64,000 nt of DNA from Vibrio maritimus (GTDB lineage Bacteria > Pseudomonadota > Gammaproteobacteria > Enterobacterales > Vibrionaceae): assembly GCA_000755425.1 (NCBI GenBank), contig BBMT01000014.1, positions 53,885 through 117,884 on the forward strand, written 5' to 3'. The notes below the pieces were generated by a model. That model was not told the origin of the DNA and did no database searches. It saw only the letters and a list, made by a program, of their open reading frames with translations. Below, in pieces: positions 1 through 9,035 of the stretch; positions within the stretch are counted from its first letter, which is position 1; each line of letters opens with the position of its first letter. The position numbers and the translations under genes were made by a program.

Positions 1-206
1 AGCTCTAAAAAATGGGTATTTAAATAGGTTAACGAGCAAGATCAGTGCTGCGAGTTGCCAGCCATAGATGGCACCTGCTTTAGTCGAAGCGACAAGGTGA
101 GAACCACCAACGGCGGCGGCTGCCATCATAATGCCTGGGCCAAGAGAACGTACTAAGTGAGATAAGCAGGGCGCGATGCTGGCGCTGAGGGGAGTGAAGT
201 ATCCAT
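1..206 (-). CDS. NRAMP-family divalent metal transporter, N-terminal part, frameshifted and cut by window edge
   Basis: Only the first ~65 residues lie in the window. Reading starts at the ATG at 206, behind a good AGGAGT-like ribosome site on the minus strand. It opens as MDTSLPSAPASRPAYLT and hits a stop near 155; one frame over it continues at once as RSLGPGIMMAAAAVGGSH, then STKAGAIYGWQL and a hydrophobic stretch. The LGPG...GGSHL signature at the start of the first membrane helix is typical of NRAMP-like transporters, which import Mn, Fe or related cations with protons. The break near 155-165 looks like a single-base error rather than decay. Substrate cannot be told from this fragment. 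Confidence 0.72.
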
Positions 207-517
207 GACAGGAGTCCTTTATGATTATTATTCGTACTACAATCGCTGTAAAAAATACTTTACGAAACGATAAATAATTATTTTGACCCCTTCATTTCTA
301 CAGTAATCTCAGCAGGATGCAACGCAACTGGAGACAAATGGAGCTTGGGTTTGGTCGGTATATCTATAAAGTGAGGTTAGGATGGTTTTTTGTGCTGATT
401 ATCTTGAGGTAGATAATGCATCCTCATTGGAGGCTGGCAAAAAAGAGTAGGAAAAATATTGGAAGGTGTCGCGAACATAAAGGCTCGCGACGGTAGTAGT
501 AAGGTGCTATCAAGCGA
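207..517. other. Intergenic region between the metal transporter and the EamA gene
   Basis: No gene is visible in these 311 bases. The part next to the transporter start (about 245-285) is very AT-rich and contains the imperfect palindrome AAATAATTATTT, a plausible promoter or metal-regulator site, though no consensus can be named. At 468-474 and 485-491 there is an inverted repeat GTCGCGA/TCGCGAC just downstream of the EamA stop; it lacks an adjacent T-run, so it is only a weak terminator candidate. Confidence 0.4.
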
Positions 518-1407
518 TTAGGCTTTAGGTTTTCTCTTCAGCTGCTGCACAACCAGTCCAATCACAATCAACACTAAGCCGACAAGTGTCGATGGGTGGA
601 TCTCTTCACCGATAACGGTGGCAAGCAGCATCAACGAGATAAATGGCGAAGCAAAGATCAGATTACTGATACGCGCCGTGTTTTGCGTCAGCTTCAAAGC
701 ACTCAGCCAAAGTACAAAGGTGATCCCCATTTCAAACAGACCCACATAGCTCACCGCTAGCCAGCCTTTTAGAGTGATGCTCGACCAAGCAGCGCCCTCA
801 TAGATCGCGACAGCGAAAGCAAATGGCAACGCCACCAAAAAGCCGAGCAGTACACCAACAACCGGATCGGCCGTGTTTTTGGTGTTCAGGATCCAATAGC
901 CCGCCCATAACAAAGTAGAAAGCAGCGCTAGAGCCACGCCTGCTGGGCTATCGAATTGCAGCCCAAGCACATCCCCTTTAGTGGCGATGACCACCACACC
1001 TAAATAGCCGAGTGCACACGCAAACCAGTCTTGCGGGCGGATTTTTTGTTTTAGGAACACGGCCGCCATTAAGGTTAACGTTATTGCCCAGCTGTAGTTG
1101 ATAGGCTGGGCTTGCGATGCTGGCAATAAGTCGTATGCCTTAAACAAAATGAGGTAATAGGCGAGTGGGTTGATGAGCCCAATAATAGGTAGTACCAAGG
1201 GTTGGAAAAAAACGTGGTTTTAAGTTGGGAAAGTGTTCCCTTTACTGCACAAACAACGACCAGAGCGATGGTTGAGGCAACCGATGCGGCGGCGACCATT
1301 TGTGCAGGGGTAAATTCAGCCAATGTGAGTTTAAATGCCGTCGCGACCGTGGACCACAGTAGGACAGCAGATAACCCAAACAGCAGGGCTTTGCGTTCGT
1401 TTTGCAT
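518..1407 (-). CDS. EamA/DMT-family inner-membrane transporter (frameshifted)
   Basis: A ten-helix drug/metabolite transporter of the EamA (RhaT-like) superfamily in the cytoplasmic membrane, probably an exporter of an amino acid or other small metabolite. The N-terminal ~75 residues (from MQNERKALLFGLSAVLLWST) contain the first helices, and the C-terminal 226 residues carry the rest, with the second EamA repeat and a basic tail LKRKPKA. The two parts lie in different frames and join near 1190, where NPWYYLLLG is followed by IIGLINPLAYYL in the next frame, so one base is missing. Substrate is unknown. The gene points towards the transporter at the left edge but is separated from it by about 300 bases, so they are probably not one operon. 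Confidence 0.78.
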
Positions 1408-1517
1408 GGAGAGTTAGCGTTAGGATGGAGTAAACAATGTCTGCATCTTACCAGTGAATGGCATTCTGAAAACAGCAGTTTGTGGTGACGAATCACACAA
1501 GATTGCAGCGAGCTCAA

Positions 1518-2256
1518 CTAAAGTGAGATCAGCGGTGGCAGCGGTGTCAGATCGATCAAAGGCGCTTGTTGCCATGAAGGTTCGCTGGCAAATAGCCATA
1601 AGGTATCGACGTGGTTTCCTTTGAGTGACGAAATGTCGACCAGACTCATCAAAGCGTAAAAGCGTCGCACATAGTGCACGGTCTCATTGGGCAGGGCGAG
1701 CTTTGAAAACTCACGACTGCCCGCCTTGTTGATCGCGCGCTGCACTCGCCCTTCTCCCGCATTGTAGGCGGCCAGAGTTAGGTTAATATCACCGTCAAAC
1801 TTGCGATATAAAAATGACAGATATTGCATCGCAGCACGTGTGCTCGGCTCAATATCAAATCGCTGATCGAGGTTTTGGTCTACGGTTAACCCAAAGCGTT
1901 TGGCGGTGGCCGGCATGAGTTGCCAAAGTCCTGCGGCTTTGGCTGGCGAGACCGCTTTGGGTTATAGGAAGATCCAGCATAGGCACCAACACTAAGCTTT
2001 CGGGTAGTGACCTTTTGCTCAGCTGTTTGAAGATCTCATCCACTAAAGGACTGAACTCTTCAAACTTTTTAGTGATATGGGTTTGATAGGGTTTTAACGT
2101 GGCGATGTGTGGTGCTATGTCCGCTTGGGCAGGGGCGCCTTGGGACGGTTTGGCATAGCTTATGCTGTGCCCAAAGCACAGCAAACTTATCACTAGCAAA
2201 GCATACCAGTGAGGTCGGTTCCAATAACGGCTAAACCGCGCGAGCATGTTCCTCAT
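1518..2256 (-). CDS. Lytic transglycosylase (SLT domain) of the lateral flagellar locus (frameshifted)
   Basis: A periplasmic murein lytic transglycosylase. The N-terminus has a membrane segment or signal peptide (residues ~17-35). After the breaks the SLT domain can be read as ESSYNPKAVSPAKAAGLWQL, which holds the catalytic Glu of the ESxYNP motif, followed by MPATAKRFG and the AAYNAGEGRV motif. Two closely spaced base losses near 1950-1970 separate the halves. The start overlaps the end of flgN by 26 bases, so translation is probably coupled. Its place in the flg operon suggests it opens peptidoglycan for the lateral flagellar rod, because FlgJ of this locus lacks a muramidase domain. That role is inferred. 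Confidence 0.8.
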
Positions 2257-2674
2257 AACTGTGCTGCTTTTGACCCGTCAACTCGCCGAGTAATTCTTGG
2301 AAAGCGGCGGAGCTTTGACCGTTGTTTTGGTTGTATTTTTGGCACTGTGCAATCAAGGATTCAAGGATGTGCCATTGTTTGCTCACGTTGTCTGACAGCT
2401 TTGCAGGCAGCGCTTTAATTAAGCGTTCAACCCCAGCTTGTGAACAGGGCAGTTTCAATTGGGTGAGTGCCTGACTTCGCTCGCTGGCATTGCGGCCAAG
2501 TTGATTCAATATTGGCAGTTGGCTCTGGATATTGTCGCTCAGCGATTCTCCATCGAACTTGAGGTACAAGGCTTTTTGATGCTGAAGTAGTGCGAGCAAC
2601 TTTCGGTACAACTTAATGTCTTCAGAAATGCTCAGCACGAACGTTTGTACTAGCTCAGTTTTCGATGCGGCCAT
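2231..2674 (-). CDS. flgN: FlgN-family chaperone for hook-associated proteins, lateral system
   Basis: A 147-residue, mostly helical cytoplasmic protein with the position and character of FlgN, the export chaperone that holds FlgK and FlgL before secretion. Sequence conservation in this family is low; the call rests on size, heptad-like leucines (residues 20-90) and on lying directly after flgM in the usual flgA-flgM-flgN order. It overlaps the downstream lytic transglycosylase gene. The gene is intact. It belongs to the lateral set judging by all neighbours. Confidence 0.82.
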   Translation of the reverse strand: MAASKTELVQTFVLSISEDIKLYRKLLALLQHQKALYLKFDGESLSDNIQSQLPILNQLGRNASERSQALTQLKLPCSQAGVERLIKALPAKLSDNVSKQWHILESLIAQCQKYNQNNGQSSAAFQELLGELTGQKQHSYEEHARAV

Positions 2675-2706
2675 GGTCGGTTACTCCACTCAATGGGGTC
2701 GCTTGC

Positions 2707-2991
2707 TTAGGATTCGTGACCAGTATGAAAACGCATCACCGCTTGCGACAGGGCTTTAACATCCAGACCCAGTTCGCCATTCGCCAGTGCATTACGCACC
2801 GCTTCGACTTTGGCCATATCCACATTGGGCATAGCAGCGAGTTCCGCTTGTGCCTTGTCTAGTGCAGCTGTGTTGGCATTGAATGCCGCTTCAGACACGG
2901 TTTTACGCTGCGGCGTTTCTGCGGTTTGAGTTTTAGACTGGTTGAAGTTGGTTTGTGGAACATGTCCGCCAGCCACTTTGTCGATTTTCAT
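2707..2991 (-). CDS. flgM: Anti-sigma-28 factor FlgM, lateral system
   Basis: A 94-residue FlgM. It starts MKIDKVAGG, has a flexible, polar N-terminal half and a C-terminal sigma-binding half with VRNALANGELGLDVKALSQA, close to the FlgM pattern I..G.Y..D...A. It would hold the sigma-28 factor of this locus (LafS, 16562-17286) until the hook is finished and FlgM is exported. It lies 160 bases downstream of flgA and 33 bases upstream of flgN, on the same strand; the gap to flgA leaves room for its own promoter, but no clear consensus was found. Confidence 0.88.
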   Translation of the reverse strand: MKIDKVAGGHVPQTNFNQSKTQTAETPQRKTVSEAAFNANTAALDKAQAELAAMPNVDMAKVEAVRNALANGELGLDVKALSQAVMRFHTGHES

Positions 2992-3150
2992 GGTGTTGCT
3001 GTCCTATCAAGATGTCGATAACAGTATAGGGCGACAAAGCGAGCGACAGTATTAAATCTGCCCACCTAAATTGTTGCCCTTTTTTTCTATCTTAATCTCC
3101 ACATCGATTTCGAGCGTGCTGAGTGAAAACTGTTACCTTGAGTCAGAAAA

Positions 3151-3873
3151 TTAAAATTGAGTGTGAACTTGGTTCAAACCAGTGACGACGGCGCGAATCA
3201 CTTTCTTCGACTGGCTATTTTGTACTTTGATCTGTTCACCTTCTCCTCCCGTTTGTAGAGCGACGCCTTTGGTGGTGGCATTAAAGCCTCCCTTGGCGGC
3301 GATGATCACCACTTCATTGCCCTTTTCGACCAACGGGGGATTGCTGACAAATTTGGCATCGATGATCTGTCCTGCGCGTATTCTTCGTGTGACCTGTTTG
3401 CCCCGCAATGTCGACACGTCGGTGACGAAGGCGGTCGCGCGTGACAAGGTTCGCGTTTCGAGTCGAACTGATTTGGCATCCACCGTGGTATGACGATTGA
3501 GCGTGGTGGTTGCCACAGCCACAGGCAAGGATAAGGTCGCTTTGATGCTGGCATTAATCCGCCAATCATTCACGCCGTCTTCACAGCTGACACTGCGTTT
3601 TAAATTGCCTACAGGCAGCGTTTGATGGTCACGGCTGCTGATGATGAGCGGTGCTAGGCACTGATCGAGATGTTTTGCTGACTCTGGAACCAATATCACC
3701 AGTTTTGCGTCGTGCTTACCCCAGCGATGGCGCTCGGCGAGCTGCTCAATCTCCAAATCAAGCGCGTGGCGCACCGCGTGCTCGATATCCAACCGCGTCA
3801 TTTTTGCGTGGCTGGTGGCGAAAGCAGACAGTGATATTGCCCCCAATAATAGACCTATGATCCATTTCCCCAT
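3151..3873 (-). CDS. flgA: P-ring assembly chaperone FlgA, lateral system
   Basis: Periplasmic FlgA, which helps FlgI polymerise into the P ring. The chosen start (ATG at 3873, behind GGAAGCGAG) gives MGKWIIGLLLGAISLSAFA, a clean signal peptide ending in ATSHA; a longer form from 3930 would bury the signal peptide 19 residues inside. The C-terminal SAF-like domain is visible (VVATTTLNRHTTVDAKSVRLE and RIRAGQIIDAKFV), ending with the VVTGLNQVHT family ending. It is divergent from flgB, with the shared control region at 3874-4005. Confidence 0.88.
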   Translation of the reverse strand: MGKWIIGLLLGAISLSAFATSHAKMTRLDIEHAVRHALDLEIEQLAERHRWGKHDAKLVILVPESAKHLDQCLAPLIISSRDHQTLPVGNLKRSVSCEDGVNDWRINASIKATLSLPVAVATTTLNRHTTVDAKSVRLETRTLSRATAFVTDVSTLRGKQVTRRIRAGQIIDAKFVSNPPLVEKGNEVVIIAAKGGFNATTKGVALQTGGEGEQIKVQNSQSKKVIRAVVTGLNQVHTQF

Positions 3874-3952
3874 GTCATATCTCGCTTCCGTGAATCGGAA
3901 GTTCCCCTTCCTTTGTTTTGTGTAATTCATTGTTTTTATTGAAATAAAAAAC

Positions 3953-3968
3953 TGGCACGCATCTTGTT
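3953..3968 (+). promoter_or_regulatory. Sigma-54 promoter of the flgB operon
   Basis: The sequence TGGCACG, four bases, TTGTT (3953-3968) matches the -24/-12 sigma-54 consensus TGGCACG-N4-TTGCW with only one mismatch and keeps the invariant GG; the -12 GC is GT here. It lies 38 bases upstream of the flgB start. The lateral regulator LafK at 30981-32333 is a sigma-54 activator, which fits this being its target. Confidence 0.8.
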
Positions 3969-4005
3969 GTTAGTTAGGGACGACCGCCCATTTAAGGACA
4001 AAGAG

Positions 4006-4368
4006 ATGGCAATCAGTTTTGACAGTGCGTTAGGCGTGCATCCCGAAGCACTCAATTTTCGAGTTCAGAGAACTAAGGTGCTTGCCAGTAACTTAGCAAA
4101 TGTCGATACACCTGGGTACCTAGCAAAAGACCTGAGCTTTACCACGGTGATGAAGCAAGCCAGTGCCAATGGTGTGCACAGCACGACACCAAAGTTGGAC
4201 ATTGCCACTCAATACTCCGTGCCGTACCAAAACAGCAAAGACGGTAATACGGTAGAGCTGGGCGTTGAGCAGGCCAAATTCACCCAAAACAACATGGATT
4301 TTCAAACTAGCCTGACCTTCATGAACATGAAGTTTAGTGGGTTAGCGAAAGCGATTGAGGGACGTTAA
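4006..4368 (+). CDS. flgB: Proximal rod protein FlgB, lateral system
   Basis: A 120-residue rod protein. The ATG at 4006 follows the ribosome site AAGGACAAAGAG; the open frame extends 14 codons upstream but without a ribosome site. The N-terminal rod signature SNLANVDTPGY (residues ~29-39) and the helical C-terminus MNMKFSGLAKAIEGR are typical. First gene of the flgBCDEFGHIJKL operon, three bases before flgC, and directly under the sigma-54 promoter at 3953. Exported unfolded through the FlhAB/FliPQR gate. Confidence 0.93.
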   Translation: MAISFDSALGVHPEALNFRVQRTKVLASNLANVDTPGYLAKDLSFTTVMKQASANGVHSTTPKLDIATQYSVPYQNSKDGNTVELGVEQAKFTQNNMDFQTSLTFMNMKFSGLAKAIEGR

Positions 4369-4370
4369 TC

Positions 4371-4805
4371 ATGTCATTTACTGATATTTATTCTATCGCA
4401 GGCTCGGCCATGACGGCGCAAACGGTACGACTCAATACCGTAGCCAGTAACCTTGCCAACGCAGACGCCGTGTCGGCCAACCCAGATGATGCTTATAAAC
4501 CGCTCAAGCCGGTATTTGCCACGGTATATAGCCAAACTCAACTGGCGAGTGAGCAAGGGGTGTACCCCAATGCTGAAGTGCGCATTGTCGATGTGGTGAA
4601 TAGTGGCGCTAAGGCTGAGCAGCGTTTTGAACCCAATAACCCACTCGCCAATGAAGAGGGTTATGTCTATTACCCTGGCGTTGATGTGGTGGCGGAGATG
4701 GCAGACATGATGTCCGCATCGCGCAGCTTCGAAACCAACGTCGAAGTATTGTCGAATGTGAAAAGCATGCAGCAAGGATTACTTCGTTTAGGGCAGGGCA
4801 GCTAA
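4371..4805 (+). CDS. flgC: Proximal rod protein FlgC, lateral system
   Basis: A 144-residue rod protein with the N-terminal signature ASNLANADAVSANPDDAY (residues ~25-42) and the C-terminal coiled region SRSFETNVEVLSNVKSM common to rod and hook proteins. Its stop TAA overlaps the flgD start (TAATG). Intact. With FlgB, FlgF and FliE it forms the proximal rod joining MS ring to distal rod. Confidence 0.93.
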   Translation: MSFTDIYSIAGSAMTAQTVRLNTVASNLANADAVSANPDDAYKPLKPVFATVYSQTQLASEQGVYPNAEVRIVDVVNSGAKAEQRFEPNNPLANEEGYVYYPGVDVVAEMADMMSASRSFETNVEVLSNVKSMQQGLLRLGQGS

Positions 4806-5482
4806 TGAGTATTGCACAGTTCACCGCGCTGGATGCTGACTCTCCAGTCACTCAGCAAACTAACGCCAACGTGTCTTCGAATCCGCAAGACGCCAATAGC
4901 GCCAGCTCGTTGCAAAATGAGTTCATCACCTTAATGGTGGCGCAAATCCAAAACCAAGACCCACTTAACCCGCTTGATGGCACCGAGTACGTTAGCCAGC
5001 TGGCGCAGTTCTCCCAGGTGCAAAGTACCGAGAACATGTCGACGCTGATGCAAAACAGCATGGTGCTTCTCGACAACATGCAGGTGCTATCGACGGCAAG
5101 CCTAGTGGGTCAAACCGTGTATGTCGGCAGCAACGAGGTTGAACTGGCGGACGGCGCGCAAAAAGGTCGTATTGAGCTTGCGCACTCATCGAGCCAAGTC
5201 AACGTGGTGGTAGAGGACGAGTTTGGTCAGAAAACCAAGGTGCCACTTGGCGCTCATCCTGCCGGTGATGTGGATTTCACCATTAACCCAGAAGAGCTGG
5301 GTCTTAAGCCGGGCAAGTACTCTATCTCAGTCGAAGTGCAAGACGGTCAAGCGCAGCCAAATTTGCTGCTGGCGGGTGAAGTTCAACAAGTACGTATTCC
5401 TAGCACAGGCGGCGCAGCGATGGTTAATGTCGCCGGCGTGGGCAATGTGCCTTTCTATGAAATCAGTCAGTTTGGTGCTTAG
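4805..5482 (+). CDS. flgD: Hook cap / hook assembly protein FlgD, lateral system
   Basis: A 225-residue scaffold that caps the growing hook and guides FlgE addition. The N-terminal region has the diagnostic EFITLMVAQIQNQDPLNPLD and EYVSQLAQFSQVQ motifs (residues ~39-75), followed by the FLG/Fn3-like and Tudor-like C-terminal domains. Translationally coupled to flgC through a one-base stop/start overlap. Intact. Confidence 0.93.
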   Translation: MSIAQFTALDADSPVTQQTNANVSSNPQDANSASSLQNEFITLMVAQIQNQDPLNPLDGTEYVSQLAQFSQVQSTENMSTLMQNSMVLLDNMQVLSTASLVGQTVYVGSNEVELADGAQKGRIELAHSSSQVNVVVEDEFGQKTKVPLGAHPAGDVDFTINPEELGLKPGKYSISVEVQDGQAQPNLLLAGEVQQVRIPSTGGAAMVNVAGVGNVPFYEISQFGA

Positions 5483-5525
5483 CGCCGAGTGTAAAACCCA
5501 TAATTATCAGAATTAAGAGGACATC

Positions 5526-6722
5526 ATGAGTTTTAATATTGCTTTAAGTGGCTTGGATGCTACTAATACTCAGCTAAACACTATCAGTCACAACATTGCT
5601 AACGCATCGACGTACGGCTTTAAACAAGCGCGTACCGAGTTTTCTGCCGTCTATAACGGTATGCAGGCAGGCGGTGTGGAAGTGGCATCCATTTCGCAAA
5701 ACTTCGATAAGAATGGTTCGGTCTCTGGCACGGGTCGTTCGATGGATTTAGCCATCAATGGTAACGGCTTCTTTGTCACTAAAGATGGCATGGGGCAAAC
5801 CCTTTACACCCGTTCTGGTGTGTTTGGCACGGACAAAGACAACTACGTAGTCGGCAATACAGGTGCTAAGCTGCAAGGCTACAGTGTTGATAGCAATAAC
5901 AACCTGCTTGAAGGCTCTGTCGGCGACATCAAAATCAGCACCTCTTCTCTAGCAGCAAAAGCGACCGACAAACTCGATTTTATCGCTAACTTCGATGCCA
6001 GTGCATCGACAATCGACCAAGCGGTGACGCCGTTTGATCCAAACAACCCAGACTCCTTTAACTCGTCTTATACCTCAAAGGTTTATGACTCTTTAGGTAA
6101 CTCTCACACGGTAACGCAGTACTTCACTAAAACTGCGGACAACACGTGGGAAGTAAACGTGCAAGTTGACGGTGGCACCACGCCTGTGTCAACGGTTCCA
6201 GTGACGTTCAATCCAGACGGCACCCTCAATTCCCCAACGGGTTCGACCAACATCAGCTTCCCAGCTGCAGGTGCAGAGCCAATGAGCATCGATATTAGTC
6301 TTGAGGGCAGCACACAGTTTGGCGCTGCGTTTGGTGTGAGCACCAACAGTCCAAATGGTTACACCTCAGGTGAGCTAGCGGGTGTGCGTGTTGAGAACAA
6401 CGGCATGGTATTCGCGACTTACACCAATGGTCAGTCACAGCTTCAAGGTCAGGTGGTGCTGGCGAACTTTGCGAACCCACAAGGCTTGGCAAAAACCAAT
6501 GGTACTGCTTGGACACAAAGCTTTAGCTCGGGTGCTCCTGTGGTGGGTACGCCGGGTACTGGCGTGTTGGGCGATCTGACACCGGGTGCACTGGAAGGTT
6601 CAAACGTTGATTTGACTTCAGAGCTTGTGAACCTGATGACGGCGCAGCGCAACTACCAAGCGAACGCGAAGACGATCTCTACGTCTGACAAACTTACTCA
6701 AGCGCTGTTTAACGCGGTATAG
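5526..6722 (+). CDS. flgE: Hook protein FlgE, lateral system
   Basis: A 398-residue hook subunit. It starts MSFNIALSGLDATNTQLNTI with the rod/hook N-terminal signature ISHNIANASTYGFKQ and ends with NLMTAQRNYQANAKTISTSD, the paired C-terminal helix. The middle (residues ~80-330) forms the exposed hook domains. The length is in the usual FlgE range. The start follows the ribosome site AAGAGGACATC. Intact. Confidence 0.94.
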   Translation: MSFNIALSGLDATNTQLNTISHNIANASTYGFKQARTEFSAVYNGMQAGGVEVASISQNFDKNGSVSGTGRSMDLAINGNGFFVTKDGMGQTLYTRSGVFGTDKDNYVVGNTGAKLQGYSVDSNNNLLEGSVGDIKISTSSLAAKATDKLDFIANFDASASTIDQAVTPFDPNNPDSFNSSYTSKVYDSLGNSHTVTQYFTKTADNTWEVNVQVDGGTTPVSTVPVTFNPDGTLNSPTGSTNISFPAAGAEPMSIDISLEGSTQFGAAFGVSTNSPNGYTSGELAGVRVENNGMVFATYTNGQSQLQGQVVLANFANPQGLAKTNGTAWTQSFSSGAPVVGTPGTGVLGDLTPGALEGSNVDLTSELVNLMTAQRNYQANAKTISTSDKLTQALFNAV

Positions 6723-6731
6723 AGGTAGGCC

Positions 6732-7463
6732 ATGGATAGCTTGCTATTTACTGCGACCACGGGCGCAAGTCGCGTCCTTAAAGCGCAGCATGTTCGTTCT
6801 AACAACTTATCGAACGCCGATACGGCGGGCTTTCGTGCGGATATGGAACGCGTCAACAGCGTTCCATTGCAAGGCTCAGGTTTTGATGGCCGCACTATGG
6901 TAGTCACCAACTCAGCCGCGACGCGATTTGATTCAGGCGACGTGGTGAAAACCGGTCGTCCCCTCGACATTGCCATCATGGGCGAAGGTTACATCAGTGT
7001 TCAAACCCCTGCCGGAAATGAAGCCTACACCCGAGCCGGTAATATCAAAGTCGATGATTTGGGTGCCATGACCATCAATGGTTTTGCCGTTGTTGGTGAT
7101 AACGGCCCTATGGTGCTGCCAGAATTTCAAAAAGTGGAAATCAGTGAGCGCGGCCGTGTGTCGGTGATCCCACCGGGTGGCGGTGCAGAAGTGGAAGTCG
7201 GCACACTGAAACTGGTGAAGCCGGAGATCACTCAACTGCAAAAAGAGAGCGACAGCTTACTACACAGCCTTGATGGTCAGCCGTTTGCCGCTGACGCTAC
7301 CGTCAATTTAGCGCCTGAGCATATCGAAAGCAGTAACGTTTCAGCCATTGATGAGCTGCTGAGCGTGATGTCTCTCACTCGCAACTTCGAGATGCAGATC
7401 CGCATGATGAAAACCGCGGAAACCCTAGCGCAATCCGGAAACAAATTAATGAGTGCGAGCTAG
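6732..7463 (+). CDS. flgF: Proximal rod protein FlgF, lateral system
   Basis: A 243-residue rod protein with N-terminal LFTATTGASRVLKAQHVRSN and SNADTAGFRADM, a central beta domain (GEGYISVQTPAGNEAYTRAG) and the C-terminal LAPEHIESSNVSAIDELLSV plus NFEMQIRMMKTAE. These are the FlgF/FlgG family hallmarks; order before flgG and the divergent first residues favour FlgF. Intact, nine bases after flgE. Confidence 0.92.
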   Translation: MDSLLFTATTGASRVLKAQHVRSNNLSNADTAGFRADMERVNSVPLQGSGFDGRTMVVTNSAATRFDSGDVVKTGRPLDIAIMGEGYISVQTPAGNEAYTRAGNIKVDDLGAMTINGFAVVGDNGPMVLPEFQKVEISERGRVSVIPPGGGAEVEVGTLKLVKPEITQLQKESDSLLHSLDGQPFAADATVNLAPEHIESSNVSAIDELLSVMSLTRNFEMQIRMMKTAETLAQSGNKLMSAS

Positions 7464-7487
7464 AAGGCTCGCCAACAGGAGTAAACC

Positions 7488-8273
7488 ATGCATTCAGCAT
7501 TGTGGGTCAGTAAAACAGGGATGGCCGCCCAAGATACCAAAATGACGGCGATTTCCAACAACCTTGCCAACGTTAATACCGTCGGTTTTAAGCGTGACCG
7601 AGTGGTATTTGAAGACTTGTTCTACAGCATTCAACGCCAACCTGGCGCTCAGGTAGACCAAGTGAACGAGCTGCCAACCGGTGTTCAGTTGGGTAGTGGT
7701 GTTCGTGTTGTGGGTACGCAAAAAGTGTTCACACAGGGCAGTTCACAAAACACAGGACAAGAGCTGGATTTAGCCGTCATGGGACAGGGTTTTTTCCAAA
7801 TCGAAAATTCCGATGGCCAGATCATGTACACGCGCAACGGCCAGTTTCATGTCAACTCAGAAGGCCTGATGGTCAATAGCCAAGGCTTACCGCTTGAGCC
7901 GCAAGTTCAAATCCCAGACAACGCATTGACGGTTTCTGTGGGTGTCGATGGCACGGTGACGGCAACCACTGCCGACGGCCCTGCACCACAAGAACTGGGT
8001 CAAATTACCCTAGCTAAGTTCATCAACCCAGCAGGTCTTGAAGCCATTGGTGGCAACTTGTTTAAAGAGACAGAAGCGAGCGGTCAGGCTCAAGAGCTGA
8101 TTGCAGGTGAAGAAGGTGCAGGCAGCATCAAACAAGGCGCACTGGAAGGTTCAAACGTGCAAGTGGTGGAAGAGATGGTTGATATGATCACCACACAGCG
8201 CGCTTATGAAATGAACGCTAAGGTCGTGTCGGCGGCCGATGACATGCTCAAGTTTGTCGCGCAAGCGGTGTAA
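7488..8273 (+). CDS. flgG: Distal rod protein FlgG, lateral system
   Basis: A 261-residue distal rod subunit, beginning MHSALWVSKTGMAAQDTKMT with SNNLANVNTVGFKRDRVVFE and ending EGSNVQVVEEMVDMITTQRA. FlgG connects the proximal rod to the hook and passes through the P and L rings. Length and both terminal signatures match the family closely. Ribosome site AGGAG at seven bases. Intact. Confidence 0.95.
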   Translation: MHSALWVSKTGMAAQDTKMTAISNNLANVNTVGFKRDRVVFEDLFYSIQRQPGAQVDQVNELPTGVQLGSGVRVVGTQKVFTQGSSQNTGQELDLAVMGQGFFQIENSDGQIMYTRNGQFHVNSEGLMVNSQGLPLEPQVQIPDNALTVSVGVDGTVTATTADGPAPQELGQITLAKFINPAGLEAIGGNLFKETEASGQAQELIAGEEGAGSIKQGALEGSNVQVVEEMVDMITTQRAYEMNAKVVSAADDMLKFVAQAV

Positions 8274-8345
8274 CGAATTTCGGAAACCAAATTCGTTAAG
8301 TAATTAGTTGAGTGAGCGGGAGATAACGTGAAAGGAAGTAGTAAT

Positions 8346-9035
8346 ATGAAATGGTTTTCGCGACGCCTAATAGAAAAAGGCATAGTGGCACTGACGGTGC
8401 TACTGCTCGCTGGATGTGCAGCCAGACAAGAGTTTGTGCCGCCAGAGCCAGATGAGCAGAAGTATGCGCCGCCGGAGCTAAACTACGCGCTGCCTGAGGC
8501 AACGAATGGCAGTTTGTACCGTCATCAATACAACCTCACGTTATTTCAAGATCGTCGTGCTTATCGCGTCGGCGATGTGCTCACCATTCTACTGGTTGAA
8601 GAAACTCAATCGAGCAAAAAAGCCGATACCAAATTTGGTAAGTCATCGAACGTAGATTTTGGTGCTGCCAACATAGGCGGAACCACGATTAATGACACGG
8701 CGGTGGGCATCAGCGGTAATCGCGCTTTTGATGGCAGTGCTGCCAGCTCGCAAGGGAATAAGCTTGAGGGTGCTATTACGGTTACCGTGCATGAAGTGAT
8801 GCCAAATGGCGTACTTAAAGTCAGCGGTGAAAAGTGGATCCGCCTGAACCAAGGTGATGAGTTTATCCGCGTCACCGGGATTATTCGCGTCGACGATGTT
8901 GACCGTTATAACCAAGTCTTTTCACACCGTATCGGTGACGCCCGCATAACCTACTCTGGACGCGGCGCTTTAGCAGATAGCAACTCAGCGGGTTGGCTAA
9001 CGCAATTCTTCACAAGCCCTTGGATGCCATTCTAA
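8346..9035 (+). CDS. flgH: Outer-membrane L-ring lipoprotein FlgH, lateral system
   Basis: A 229-residue L-ring protein. The start at 8346 (after AAAGGAAGTAGTA) gives a lipoprotein signal with the lipobox LLAGC (Cys at ~24); the open frame could also start at GTG 8328. The mature part has SLYRHQYNLTLFQDRRAYRVGD, the FlgH hallmark, and the C-terminal RITYSGRGALADSNSAGWL. The stop overlaps the flgI start (TAATG at 9033-9037). Intact. Confidence 0.93.
   Translation: MKWFSRRLIEKGIVALTVLLLAGCAARQEFVPPEPDEQKYAPPELNYALPEATNGSLYRHQYNLTLFQDRRAYRVGDVLTILLVEETQSSKKADTKFGKSSNVDFGAANIGGTTINDTAVGISGNRAFDGSAASSQGNKLEGAITVTVHEVMPNGVLKVSGEKWIRLNQGDEFIRVTGIIRVDDVDRYNQVFSHRIGDARITYSGRGALADSNSAGWLTQFFTSPWMPF

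Noticed and set aside
2992..3150. Sigma-28 promoter for flgM
   Set aside because: Only a partial match (TAAT, 15 bases, GTCGCCCTA) was found; not enough to call.
4374..4775. 133-residue minus-strand open frame over flgC
   Set aside because: Antisense to an intact rod gene and without a plausible start.
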